Source: an uncultured Alcaligenaceae bacterium
GTDB taxonomy: Bacteria > Pseudomonadota > Gammaproteobacteria > Burkholderiales > Burkholderiaceae_B
Direction of reading: 5' to 3'
NCBI GenBank assembly: GCA_937897265.1
Contig: CALCPT010000217.1
Coordinates: forward strand, 1-24,155
DNA length: 24,155 nt
Under the pieces are notes generated by a model. It worked only from the letters and a program-made list of their open reading frames with translations, was not told the origin of the DNA and did no database searches. Shown piece after piece: positions 1 through 7,543 of this stretch (the first letter of the stretch is position 1; every line of letters starts with the position of its first letter). The position numbers were made by a program, and so were the translations under genes.

Positions 1-4
1 AACC

Positions 5-586
5 ATGCCTGCCTTCGAGCAGGCCGTCGACACCATGCAGCGCCGCGCCGACGAGAACCCCCATACCGATTCCCTGATCGTCGGCGTCTACGCGATCGAC
101 GATTTCGGGGCCGGCTATGCGGGCCTGGGCCTGCTGTCGAAATTCCAGCCCGACATCGTCAAGCTCGACATGGACCTGATCCGAGACATCGACACCAGCA
201 GCATCAAGCAGACCATCGTCAGCTCGACCCTGCGCATGCTGCGCGATCTAGGCGTGACCCCGCTGTGCGAAGGGGTTGAGACGCTGGGCGAGTATGAGAC
301 CTTGCGTGAACTGGGCGTCGACCTGATGCAGCTGATCGTGGCCCCCACCGTGGCCTACAAACTGAACGACAAGAACTCCTTCGGCCTGTCGCCCCTGCTG
401 GTGGAGGAGCTGTTCACGCTGATCCGGCGCCTGAACGACGAGGGCCTGGCCGTGCTGCTGGTGGCGGCGACCGGGATCAAGATCCTGCAGGAAGCTGACA
501 TCGCCGACCGCTGTAACCAGTTGCTGGTGTCGGTGAGCATCGGCATGCGCCTGATCCCCGTGGTGCGCCCGGTGTTCTTCGCATAG
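5..586 (+). pseudogene. Mosaic ORF: EAL-domain core joined to a LivF-like fragment
   Basis: This open frame of 193 codons does not read as one protein. Residues about 29-109 (nt 89-331) match the core of a cyclic-di-GMP phosphodiesterase EAL domain: the DDFGAGY metal-binding motif, the KLDMDLIRDID strand with its Lys, and the CEGVET motif with its Glu. The preceding 28 residues are not EAL-like and the E-A-L signature itself is missing. After GVDLMQ, where EAL proteins continue into a GYLF-type segment, the match stops. Residues about 127-153 (nt 383-463) instead match the part of a LivF ATPase just after Walker B (GLSPLLVEELF, then the VLLV strand). The last 40 residues are unassigned. No functional product is expected. 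GC is about two-thirds in the first 60 bases, well above the rest of the window. The left edge of the window hides what lies upstream. Confidence 0.6.
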
Positions 587-618
587 CTGCCGTTGTGGAT
601 GAGCCCGATACCCACAGC

Positions 619-714
619 GGCATCGCCAGTTACGAGACACCCGAGCAGGCCGTGCGTGCGCTGGCCATGTTGCAAGCCTACGCCCGCAACCAGACCGAAC
701 TGATGGAAGCTCCC
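619..714 (+). pseudogene. Fragment of acyl-CoA synthetase (ADP-forming)/acetyltransferase C-terminus
   Basis: In the frame that begins with GTG at 595, about 32 residues carry the typical segment GIASYETPEQAVRAL followed by YARNQTELMEAPP. This is familiar from the CoA-binding/ligase part of acetyl-CoA synthetase (ADP-forming) and the Pat protein acetyltransferase family, where a YETPEQAVRAF...YRRNQ..LMETP stretch occurs. The frame has stops shortly upstream (near 496) and the homology ends at about 714, so only a sliver of a protein of roughly 700-900 residues is present. It lies directly between the unassigned end of the mosaic ORF and an inverted Bug-receptor fragment. I treat it as gene debris or a chimeric join, not a gene. 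Confidence 0.6.
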
Positions 715-722
715 CCGGTGTC

Positions 723-953
723 GATGAGCCCGCTGGCGCCCGGCTTGGCGTCGACGATGACCGACTGGCCCCACTTGACCGCAAGCTGTTGCGCTACCGC
801 GCGTGCAACCATGTCAGTCGTGCCGCCCGGTGCGTAGGGCAAGATGATACGTACCAGTTTATTGGGGTAGTCGGCTTGGGCCAGGCTTGGTCCGCTAAAC
901 GCTAGCAAGAGTGCGATGATCGAAAAGCGCTTGAGTGCAACGATTATGTTCAT
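723..953 (-). pseudogene. Truncated Bug/TctC-family receptor (first 77 codons only)
   Basis: Read from the ATG at 953, the protein has a signal peptide (basic start, hydrophobic core, cleavage near SLAQA) and then the start of a Bug/TctC periplasmic receptor: YPNKLVRIILPYAPGGTTDM, a GQSVIVDAKPGASGLI strand. In complete homologues this is followed by a GADLVAKSAPDGYTLL-like segment and about 230 more residues. Here the match stops at about 723 and the frame runs into unrelated sequence. The truncation point coincides with the end of the acyl-CoA synthetase fragment on the other strand. The ATG at 962 in the same frame is an alternative start; neither has a clear Shine-Dalgarno sequence. Probably the 5' part of a real gene cut by the same join that made the mosaic to its left. 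Confidence 0.7.
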
Positions 954-1024
954 GGGGGCCATTTTTTTGGATAAATAATCGACTTGATGTCGGGATAACT
1001 GGCAATTCAACACAGAAATTTGTG

Positions 1025-1039
1025 GGTGGTACTACCACC
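1025..1039 (-). terminator. Short perfect hairpin, possible terminator of the NHL gene
   Basis: GGTGGT-ACT-ACCACC forms a 6 bp perfect stem with a 3 nt loop, about 85 nt beyond the stop of the NHL-repeat gene. On the minus strand it is followed by an A/T-rich CACAAATTT stretch but no true U-tract, so intrinsic termination is only possible. The remaining sequence between the Bug fragment and the NHL gene (about 954-1122) shows no gene. Confidence 0.25.
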
Positions 1040-1122
1040 GTGCAGCGCAGAGGCTATATCAAACGCCACGCCCTCAAAGCGCAGCGAGTCATTCACAACG
1101 GCCAGTTCGCTCAGCAGGATCG

Positions 1123-2085
1123 TCAAGGGACTTTAATAAATTTTTGTAAACATCGAACATACTCTGGTTTAGGGATGTCGGGATACGAGGCTGGCCAAGA
1201 GGTGTAAGCAACTTCTCCGACATACATGTCTCCATGACTATCCACCGCCATGCCGTGTGGTGCAATAAATTGACCGACGCCGGTGCCGTGAGGCTCTTCG
1301 GCCGCGACGCGCGCTTGCAGATTGCCAGACAAATCATAAATGCTGACACGAGGTCCGACATTGGGCATATTTCTGTTGACGGGCAGATGTGGACCAAGCT
1401 CGCCGACATAGCAAAGGGGGCACTTGCCACCGGTTAAAAAGAGTCCGCAAGGCCGATGCATATTGCCCCATTGCCCTTCGTACTTACCTTTGCCATTAAA
1501 AATCTGGATACGGTGGTTTTCACGATCTGCAACATAGACTAAACCGTTGGTATCGCACAAAATATTGTGGGCAATGTTGAACTGGCCGGGATCTGTACCT
1601 GGTGAGCCCCAAGAAAAGAGTAATTTTCCGTCTGGGCTGTACTTATGCACGCGCGAATTGCCGTAGCCGTCCGACACGTAGATATCGCCTTCGGGCGATA
1701 GCGCCGTGTGGGTGCAACGGTTAAAGGGTTTGCCGCTCATGTAGGGAGAGGCCTGGCCAGGCAAACCAATTTCTAAGAGGATTTTTCCGTCAAGCGTGCA
1801 CTTGCGTACTGTGTGATCGCCATCGTCGGTTAAATAAATCGTGTCATCTGGCCCCATCTGAACGCCGTGGGCGCGTTTGAATACGCCTTCGCCCCAAGAG
1901 TTTAGAAAGTTACCTTCGCGGTCAAACACGACCATCGGATGCTCGCCGCGGTTAAAGGCGTAGACACGATCCTGGCGGTCAATTCCCACGGCTGCGACAT
2001 CGCCAAATTTCCAGCCTGCAGGGAGTTTGCCCCAGCCTTCGGCCACTTGATATTTAAAATTGCCTTGCCCGATGATTGTGGTCAT
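1123..2085 (-). CDS. NHL-repeat six-bladed beta-propeller protein (PAL-like)
   Basis: A 320-residue protein built from NHL-type repeats. Blades are visible at about residues 31-66 (VGIDRQDRVYAFNR...VVFDREGNFLNSWG), 73-107, 127-160 (LSPEGDIYVSDGYGNSRVHKY) and 173-208 (VYVADRENHRIQIF), with a closing blade near 276-292 (HGMAVDSHGDMYVGE). The repeats with conserved D-G/D-R and H-R-I motifs resemble peptidyl-alpha-hydroxyglycine alpha-amidating lyase-like and related propeller proteins; the substrate is unknown. There is no signal peptide, so it is probably cytoplasmic. Several Cys (residues 96, 124, 177, 213, 222, 225, 312), including a CPLC pair at 222-225, are unusual for a propeller and might bind metal. 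The start ATG at 2085 has a good AGGAGA Shine-Dalgarno. It lies downstream of the cob operon on the same strand after 157 nt, so may have its own promoter. Confidence 0.8.
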   Translation of the reverse strand: MTTIIGQGNFKYQVAEGWGKLPAGWKFGDVAAVGIDRQDRVYAFNRGEHPMVVFDREGNFLNSWGEGVFKRAHGVQMGPDDTIYLTDDGDHTVRKCTLDGKILLEIGLPGQASPYMSGKPFNRCTHTALSPEGDIYVSDGYGNSRVHKYSPDGKLLFSWGSPGTDPGQFNIAHNILCDTNGLVYVADRENHRIQIFNGKGKYEGQWGNMHRPCGLFLTGGKCPLCYVGELGPHLPVNRNMPNVGPRVSIYDLSGNLQARVAAEEPHGTGVGQFIAPHGMAVDSHGDMYVGEVAYTSWPASYPDIPKPEYVRCLQKFIKVP

Positions 2086-2214
2086 GGTTTGTCTCCTAGT
2101 TCGATGTCTGTTGAATCATTTTTGTTCTGTGGTCATCATAAGGCAGCCTTTCGCAGATCGCCATCAATTTTTCAAAGAGGTTTCTGTCAGACTTTTTGGA
2201 TTGTTGCCGCCTAC

Positions 2215-2226
2215 GTGACGAGTCAC
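2215..2226 (-). terminator. Weak dyad after cobC
   Basis: GTGAC-GA-GTCAC is a perfect 5 bp dyad about 17 nt after the cobC stop, with CCTA and TAGG just outside it extending the symmetry imperfectly. On the minus strand it sits between the end of the nine-gene cob operon and the NHL gene. There is no clear U-tract, so it could be a weak terminator, a regulator site for the NHL gene, or chance. Confidence 0.25.
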
Positions 2227-2242
2227 TTGTTAGGACTGCTTG

Positions 2243-2806
2243 TTAACTTGCTTCGCGTTGGCCAAGCGCTAAGCATTGCCACCCACCAAATGCCGGCGCT
2301 TCAGCAGGCCAGGTTGCAGCAGTCGCGATCGACTGTAGACCGTATTGCTGAAGGTAAGTCACCGCACGAATGACTCCAGCGTGGGTCACCCAAATGGCAT
2401 CTTCTCTCGTCGTTAGCGCGTGCAGAGCCTGATCAACGCGTAGTAACAGGTCGCGCAAGCATTCTGCGCCTCCGAAGCGATGATGATCAAAATCTAGCAT
2501 CCACTGATCGAAGGCAGCTTTCGGAATGTGGTCCCACGCAACACCTTCCCAGCGGCCAAAATTGATTTCATTTAACCGCGGGTCGATAGTCAGTGAGACG
2601 GTATCTCGTCGCTGCTGTATGGCTTGGGCGAGTTGCTGAGCGCGTTGCAGACTAGAGCAGTACAGCTTTGCACCGACAGGTAACAGCGGGGCGATGGCTT
2701 GTGCAGCCTCCTGTGTCGCGAGCGGGTCAGCCGGGATATCAAGTTGACCGTAACAGAGCCCCTCGTGAATCAGCGGTTGGGCATGGCGTACCAGCCAGAG
2801 TGTCAT
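2243..2806 (-). CDS. cobC: Alpha-ribazole phosphatase (histidine phosphatase family)
   Basis: A 187-residue protein of the phosphoglycerate-mutase-like histidine phosphatase family. The phospho-acceptor motif LVRHAQP is at residues 5-11 (Arg7, His8), and the second catalytic His is in WVTHAGVIRA near residue 145. NFGRWEG gives the typical middle motif. In the corrinoid pathway this enzyme removes the phosphate of alpha-ribazole 5'-phosphate, or of adenosylcobalamin 5'-phosphate after CobS. I chose the ATG at 2806 because the catalytic motif starts at residue 5 and the ATG overlaps the cobS stop in an ATGA arrangement; the longer open frame upstream is not protein-like. It is the last gene of the cob operon. 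Other phosphatases share this fold, but the context makes CobC very likely. Confidence 0.88.
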   Translation of the reverse strand: MTLWLVRHAQPLIHEGLCYGQLDIPADPLATQEAAQAIAPLLPVGAKLYCSSLQRAQQLAQAIQQRRDTVSLTIDPRLNEINFGRWEGVAWDHIPKAAFDQWMLDFDHHRFGGAECLRDLLLRVDQALHALTTREDAIWVTHAGVIRAVTYLQQYGLQSIATAATWPAEAPAFGGWQCLALGQREAS

Positions 2807-3606
2807 CGAGCCAACCCCAAGAGAATGCCAAGATAAAAAGCAAGCTCGCAGACCTGTTGGGTTGCACCGAGCGTATCCCCTGTAAACCCGTTCAAACGGC
2901 GGGTTAGCAGACGAAGCATGAACAGCCAAGCAACGCAGCTGAACCCGGTCGCCCAAAGTAACAGGCTAGGTGCGTATTGCGAGCTAAATACAGCATCCGC
3001 AAACAATAACCATACGAGAGCAATGAACACCGTGCGCTTAGGTGTTTGATTGGCGAGCGGCTTAGTTTTGGTAGCGAGGTCATCGCCTATATTGCGCAGG
3101 CGAGCCGTGATAAGCAAAGGCATGAGCCGCGAGCAAACGTGCGCGGCGAACAGACTCCAGCCAGCGAGAACCACATCGAGTTGCCCCAGCATGGTGAGAA
3201 GTGCAAGTTTGGTCGATAGCGTCAAGACCAGCGCCACACCGCCATAGCTACCAATGCGTGAGTCTTTCATGATCTCGAGCGCACGTTGGCGTGTCACCAT
3301 GCCGCCCAGACCGTCTGCCGTATCTGCTAAACCGTCTTCATGAAAGGCACCCGTCAGCATGACGCTTACGACTGTGCTTAAGCAGGCGGCCACCCAAGGC
3401 GTGGCGCTGGTTGCCGGAAGCAACACACTCAAGCCATAAAACGTCAGACCTGCTATTGCACCCACCAGGCAGCCAATGCCCGGAAAATGCGCAAGGCTAG
3501 CTTGTTGCATGGCAGCGCTAAAACCCACCCAGCGTGCAAGTCGCTCAGACATTGGGATGCGCGTGAAGTATTGCAGCGCAAGTAAAAAATGGCGGATGAA
3601 CTGCAT
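2803..3606 (-). CDS. cobS: Adenosylcobinamide-GDP ribazoletransferase (cobalamin synthase)
   Basis: An integral membrane protein of 267 residues. It joins adenosylcobinamide-GDP to alpha-ribazole (or its phosphate), the last assembly step of cobalamin. The family motif EDGLADTADGLGG is present at residues about 90-102; its acidic residues bind Mg2+. The N-terminal LALQYFTRIP motif is also characteristic. Several hydrophobic segments follow the usual pattern (around 43-64, 70-86, 130-165, and two near the C-terminus). The frame could start two codons upstream at a TTG (3612), but the AAGGTG Shine-Dalgarno is 8 nt from the ATG at 3606, which I prefer. It starts 15 nt after the cobT stop and its stop overlaps the cobC start by 4 nt. 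Confidence 0.93.
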   Translation of the reverse strand: MQFIRHFLLALQYFTRIPMSERLARWVGFSAAMQQASLAHFPGIGCLVGAIAGLTFYGLSVLLPATSATPWVAACLSTVVSVMLTGAFHEDGLADTADGLGGMVTRQRALEIMKDSRIGSYGGVALVLTLSTKLALLTMLGQLDVVLAGWSLFAAHVCSRLMPLLITARLRNIGDDLATKTKPLANQTPKRTVFIALVWLLFADAVFSSQYAPSLLLWATGFSCVAWLFMLRLLTRRLNGFTGDTLGATQQVCELAFYLGILLGLAR

Positions 3607-3621
3607 CAGCAAAACACCTTT

Positions 3622-4662
3622 TCAAGATGAAGTCTTTGATACTCCGGCGGACGTGAAACTTGCCATCTGCGTGAGTAGATTGCAAGCCGAGACGAGCAGA
3701 GGCCAGGCCAGTGCGGCGCCCGAACCTTCGCCCAAACGCAGCTCGAGGTCGAGTAAAGGTCTAGCGCCGAGTTGTTCAAGTAGTAAAACATGACCACGCT
3801 CAGCCGAACGATGTGAGAACACACAGCGCTGCAGGACTAGGGGGTTAAGCCGACTGGCCACAAGCACGGCCGCGCTGGTAATAAAACCATCTACAACGAT
3901 CACACGATTGCTTGCGGCTGCTTGAAGAATGGCGCCTATCATGGTGGCGATCTCAAAGCCGCCAAAGGCAGCGAGAACTTGAAGCGGCTCGGTTGCAGCT
4001 GCATGCAACCGTAAGACTTGCTGCAAAATTACCGTCTTTCGTTGAATGCCGTCTTGATCTAAACCAGTACCCGCACCCACACACTGCTCAAGCGGTAAAC
4101 CGGTTAAGCGTGCAAGCAGTAGCGACGCGGCTGAGGAGTTGCCGATTCCCATTTCGCCTAACAATAGAGTGTTGCCTGGCAGTTCGTTGATCAGAGTCTG
4201 GCCGTTTGACAGTGCCAGTTCGCATTGATCGACGGACATTGCGGGTTGAGTCAAAGAATCTGCAGTGCCGTTAGCAATTTTGCAGCGATACAAACCAAAT
4301 TGTGTATCGAGCTCATGCATGACGCCACAGTCAGCGACGGTGAGGGCAATGTGGTGTTGACGCGCCAATACACTGACCGCCGCGCCACCTGTTAAAAAAT
4401 TTTTGACCATCTGCGAAGTCACATCGCTTGGATAAGCAGATATGCCGTGTTGAGCTAAACCGTGATCTGCAGCAAATACCACGAGTTGAGGGGCGGTCAG
4501 GAGAGGCACCTCTGTTTGTAAGATCACACCAAGTTGGATGGCGAGTACTTCTAACTGGCCCAGTGAGCCTAGCGGTTTGGTTTTATTGTTGAGTGTGAGT
4601 TGCAGCCGGGTTAACAGAGCCGGGTTACTGAGATCTTCAAGACGGGGTGGTTTAAATATCAT
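3622..4662 (-). CDS. cobT: Nicotinate-nucleotide-dimethylbenzimidazole phosphoribosyltransferase
   Basis: A 346-residue protein of normal family length. CobT transfers the phosphoribosyl group of nicotinate mononucleotide to the lower-ligand base, giving alpha-ribazole phosphate. Typical motifs are visible: KPLGSLG near residue 29-35, the FAADHGLA segment at 63-70, LLGEMGIGNSSAAS at 167-180, and GEGSGAAL at 311-318, whose Glu312 corresponds to the catalytic Glu (Glu317 in the Salmonella enzyme). VDGFITSAA near 258-265 also fits. It is cytoplasmic. It follows cobQ by 19 nt and precedes cobS by 15 nt in the operon. No frameshift or missing motif was seen. Confidence 0.95.
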   Translation of the reverse strand: MIFKPPRLEDLSNPALLTRLQLTLNNKTKPLGSLGQLEVLAIQLGVILQTEVPLLTAPQLVVFAADHGLAQHGISAYPSDVTSQMVKNFLTGGAAVSVLARQHHIALTVADCGVMHELDTQFGLYRCKIANGTADSLTQPAMSVDQCELALSNGQTLINELPGNTLLLGEMGIGNSSAASLLLARLTGLPLEQCVGAGTGLDQDGIQRKTVILQQVLRLHAAATEPLQVLAAFGGFEIATMIGAILQAAASNRVIVVDGFITSAAVLVASRLNPLVLQRCVFSHRSAERGHVLLLEQLGARPLLDLELRLGEGSGAALAWPLLVSACNLLTQMASFTSAGVSKTSS

Positions 4663-4681
4663 GGTTTAAGCCTAGGCCTGA

Positions 4682-6148
4682 TCACGCGATTAACTGCTTG
4701 AGAAAGCCGTGATCGATGTTGCGCTCGAGACAATCGGCTAGGCCTTCGAACGCCGTATCCAGGGTGGGGACTTGTGCCCCAAATAACGCGGCGATGATAT
4801 TCGGGTTTTCAAACAGGCCGTGAAGATAAATTCCTAGCACCTGACCCGAGGCATCTTGCCACATGAGGTCTTTGCTCAGTTCGCGTGTGTCGCTGCGTAA
4901 GCCTTCGCTAGACGGTATTGCGCGCGTGTGCCCCTGATGAATTTCATAACCCTGACACGTAAGGTTAGATAGCGCTGCCCATGGGCCAGCCATCGTGCCA
5001 AGTTGCACTTCGCGATGCCGCACGGTTTTCGTGAGTGAAAATTCGGTCTCGAGCGAAAGTAACCCAAGGCCCTCAGCCGTGCCATCAACCCCGTGGTGGT
5101 CCAGCATCCGCTGTCCGAGCATTTGCAGGCCACCACACACGCCGAGTACCGCACCTCCGTGTTTGGCAAAGGTATGGATGACGTTGGCTAGGCCCTGCTG
5201 GTGCAGCCAGGCTAGATCGGCACTGGTGTGTTTTGAGCCAGGCAATACTAACCAGTCTTCCCGGTTCAGTTCAGGTAATTGGGTGGGATGACGCACCCAA
5301 ACCAAGCGTACGCCTGGTATTTTTTTTAAAGATTCAAACTCGTCAAGATTGCTGGCATAGGGATATGCGAGGATGGCGATGGTGCGCGTGATTGGTACGT
5401 CGGGTTGTACATGATCCTCAAACAAGCCATCCTCTTCGGGCAAACCATGTTCACGCCAGAACGGTAGCGTGGCGACGGTAGGGATGCCTGTTAATGTAAA
5501 AAGTTTTTCTGGGGCAGGGCTCAATAAACTGGCTTCACCACGAAACTTATTTAAAACAAAACCGTGAATCAGTGCCTGATCTGTTTTGTCCAGTAATGCC
5601 CAAGTCCCGTATAAATGTGCGAAGGCTCCACCCCGATCGATATCAGTGATGAGTAGGCAGCGAGCATTCGCATGGCGCGCCACCTGCAGATTGACGATGT
5701 CTCGATCCATTAAATTGATTTCAGCCGGAGACCCTGCGCCTTCGATCACCACAACATCATTCTCGGAGCGTAATGCGTCAAGAGACTCGGTAATAAAAGG
5801 CCAAAGGGTTTCGCTTCGATCGCGCCACGGCATTTTTGTCAGTTCTGCGTTGACTTGCCCTAGCAAAATCACCTGACTGCCCGAGTCTGCCTCGGGCTTA
5901 AGTAATACGGGGTTCATGCGAACCTCGGGCACTGCGTGTGCTGCCAGCGCTTGAAAATACTGTGCTGAGCCGACTTCGCCCGCACCACGTTGCGTTGCGA
6001 CGACGCGGGCGTGGTTGCTCATGTTCTGCGCCTTAAAGGGCGCCACTTTTAAGCCTTGACGTGCATACCAGCGACACAGTGCGGTCGCCAGCCAACTCTT
6101 GCCAGCGCCGCTCGTCGTGCCCAGCACCATCACGCAACGTGCGCGCAT
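4682..6148 (-). CDS. cobQ: Cobyric acid synthase (glutamine-hydrolysing)
   Basis: A 488-residue, two-domain amidotransferase that amidates the b, d, e and g side chains of adenosylcobyrinic a,c-diamide to adenosylcobyric acid. The N-terminal synthetase domain begins with a P-loop-like GTTSGAGKS (residues 10-18) and has PFKAQNMSNHA at 37-47 and VIEGAGSPAEINL at 134-146. The C-terminal glutaminase domain has the nucleophile in GVCGGLQMLG (Cys338) and the His in GIYLHGLFENP (His443). The ATG at 6148 overlaps the cobO TAA by one base (TAATG), which suggests translational coupling. CobQ acts before the corrinoid intermediate that CobU uses, yet CbiB/CobD, needed between them, is not in this window. 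Confidence 0.95.
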   Translation of the reverse strand: MRARCVMVLGTTSGAGKSWLATALCRWYARQGLKVAPFKAQNMSNHARVVATQRGAGEVGSAQYFQALAAHAVPEVRMNPVLLKPEADSGSQVILLGQVNAELTKMPWRDRSETLWPFITESLDALRSENDVVVIEGAGSPAEINLMDRDIVNLQVARHANARCLLITDIDRGGAFAHLYGTWALLDKTDQALIHGFVLNKFRGEASLLSPAPEKLFTLTGIPTVATLPFWREHGLPEEDGLFEDHVQPDVPITRTIAILAYPYASNLDEFESLKKIPGVRLVWVRHPTQLPELNREDWLVLPGSKHTSADLAWLHQQGLANVIHTFAKHGGAVLGVCGGLQMLGQRMLDHHGVDGTAEGLGLLSLETEFSLTKTVRHREVQLGTMAGPWAALSNLTCQGYEIHQGHTRAIPSSEGLRSDTRELSKDLMWQDASGQVLGIYLHGLFENPNIIAALFGAQVPTLDTAFEGLADCLERNIDHGFLKQLIA

Positions 6149-6717
6149 TAATCTTCGATTCCGCGTTGTGCAGGAACACCTGCATCAAACGCGTGTTTGA
6201 TCATGGTCATCTCGGTCACGGTATCGGCAATCTCAATGATTTCTGTTGGGCAGCGCCGACCTGTGATCACGACGTGCACTTCTGGAGGGCGTGTGCGTAA
6301 GGTTTGCAATACGTCTTCAAGGGGAACCCAACCAAAGGTAATCGGATAGGTGAGTTCGTCTAGGGTCACCATAAAAAACTCGCCACTTAAAATCGCCGCA
6401 CTCGCCTTAGCCCAGCCATCGCGGGCGAGTTGCGCTGAACGTTCAAGGTCTTGACTCTTCCAACTAAAGCCATCGCCTAGGCCTTCGATCGGCACGTTCA
6501 GTTGTTCAAAGACGCGGTGTTCGCCAAAGCGTGCACTAGGCACTTTCATGAACTGAAAAATTTTGACTGCTTTGCCGCGTCCGTGAGCCCGCATCGCTAA
6601 GCCGAACGCCGCGGTACTTTTACCTTTGCCGTCACCAGTATTGATGATCAATAATCCGCGGCGTTCACCGGCTGATTTTTCGTAAGGTTTTTCGGTGGGT
6701 GGTGTGACAATTTCCAT
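6148..6717 (-). CDS. cobO: Corrinoid adenosyltransferase, CobA/CobO type
   Basis: A 189-residue ATP:co(I)rrinoid adenosyltransferase. It attaches the 5'-deoxyadenosyl group of ATP to the cobalt of reduced corrinoids, for biosynthetic intermediates and for salvaged cobinamide or cobalamin. The P-loop GDGKGKST is at residues 28-35. FQFMKVP, the TLDELTYPI segment, the VVITGRRCP motif and TEMTMIKHAFDAGVPAQRGIE at the C-terminus are all characteristic. I chose the ATG at 6717; the open frame extends 51 codons upstream, but that part overlaps btuD in another frame and is not family-like. The Shine-Dalgarno (GGA about 9 nt upstream) is weak. The gene follows btuD by 16 nt. Confidence 0.94.
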   Translation of the reverse strand: MEIVTPPTEKPYEKSAGERRGLLIINTGDGKGKSTAAFGLAMRAHGRGKAVKIFQFMKVPSARFGEHRVFEQLNVPIEGLGDGFSWKSQDLERSAQLARDGWAKASAAILSGEFFMVTLDELTYPITFGWVPLEDVLQTLRTRPPEVHVVITGRRCPTEIIEIADTVTEMTMIKHAFDAGVPAQRGIED

Positions 6718-6733
6718 AGCAAAGGATCCAATA

Positions 6734-7543
6734 TTAAGCGAGGTTTGGTAGGGCGACCCAACGGTCGCCCAAAGGTTGTATGGTGATGCGGTGTTCAAAG
6801 ACGTATTCAATTTCGCGGTGCAGGGCAGGATCGTCGCGTTTGCCGGCGTAGCGAACGTGACCGTCAGCAATGATGATTAACTCATCCGCATAGAGGGCGA
6901 GCGTCACTTCGTGCAATACACTCACAACGGTTTTACCCTGAGCAACTAACTCGCGCACTAACCTCAGCCAGTCGGCTTGATGTGGTGGGTCAAGGTTTGC
7001 CAAGGGCTCATCCATTAACAAGATATCGGCTTCGACAGCCAATAGTCTTGCAAGAAGCACACGCTGTTTTTCACCGCCAGAGAGCGTACCGAGCGCGCGG
7101 TCGCGCCACTCCCAAGCGTGGGTGAGTGTGAGCGCGCGTTTGACCGCAGCCTGATCGGCTGCGCTTGGGCCGCCCAACCAAGCCTGATGAGGAATTCGAC
7201 CGAGCATCACAACATCGTAGGCCGTAAGGTCGTCCGCACTTTGTACTGAGCTTTGGTCAAGCCACGCGATACGCTGCGCACGGATTCGCGTTGATAGCTG
7301 TTGTAGTGGTTGGCTAAAGATCTGTACCTCGCCTTGAAAAGGCAGGATGCCGGCTAACACCTGAAGTAGCGTTGATTTACCTGCACCATTTGGTCCGATC
7401 AGGGCACACCAACTCCCTTTTGAAATTGTCAGATTCAGGTCGTTAAGGACCACCACGTGATCGCGGTCGACAGTCAGCCTTCGCGTTTCTAAGGCGAGGC
7501 GGCTCTCGTTAGGGATCGTGTTTATTTTAGTCACGGGTGACAC
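6734..7543 (-). CDS. btuD: Corrinoid ABC transporter ATP-binding protein
   Basis: A FecE/BtuD-type ATPase of up to 269 residues that powers corrinoid uptake by the BtuC permease. Walker A GPNGAGKS is at residues 50-57, the signature LSGGEKQR at 154-161, Walker B ILLMDEP at 174-180, and the H-loop VLHEVTLAL follows. Nothing essential is missing. It starts inside the end of btuC. The GTG at 7543 gives a 17 nt overlap, while the in-frame GTG at 7534, with GGGGTG 6 nt upstream, gives an 8 nt overlap (GTGACTAA) and is an equally good or better choice. The operon context makes the corrinoid substrate clear; on sequence alone iron-siderophore uptake would also fit. Confidence 0.9.
   Translation of the reverse strand: MSPVTKINTIPNESRLALETRRLTVDRDHVVVLNDLNLTISKGSWCALIGPNGAGKSTLLQVLAGILPFQGEVQIFSQPLQQLSTRIRAQRIAWLDQSSVQSADDLTAYDVVMLGRIPHQAWLGGPSAADQAAVKRALTLTHAWEWRDRALGTLSGGEKQRVLLARLLAVEADILLMDEPLANLDPPHQADWLRLVRELVAQGKTVVSVLHEVTLALYADELIIIADGHVRYAGKRDDPALHREIEYVFEHRITIQPLGDRWVALPNLA

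Noticed and set aside
248..784. Long minus-strand open frames opposite the mosaic region (178 and 139 codons)
   Set aside because: They are rich in His, Arg, Ser and Gln in a way typical of antisense frames in GC-rich DNA and match no family that I recognise.
2807..2956. Longer N-terminus of CobC (50 extra codons upstream of 2806)
   Set aside because: It lies inside cobS in another frame, and the catalytic LVRHA motif would be far from the N-terminus, unlike the family.
6718..6870. Longer N-terminus of CobO
   Set aside because: It overlaps the end of btuD and is not similar to CobO; the ATG at 6717 gives the normal length and P-loop position.
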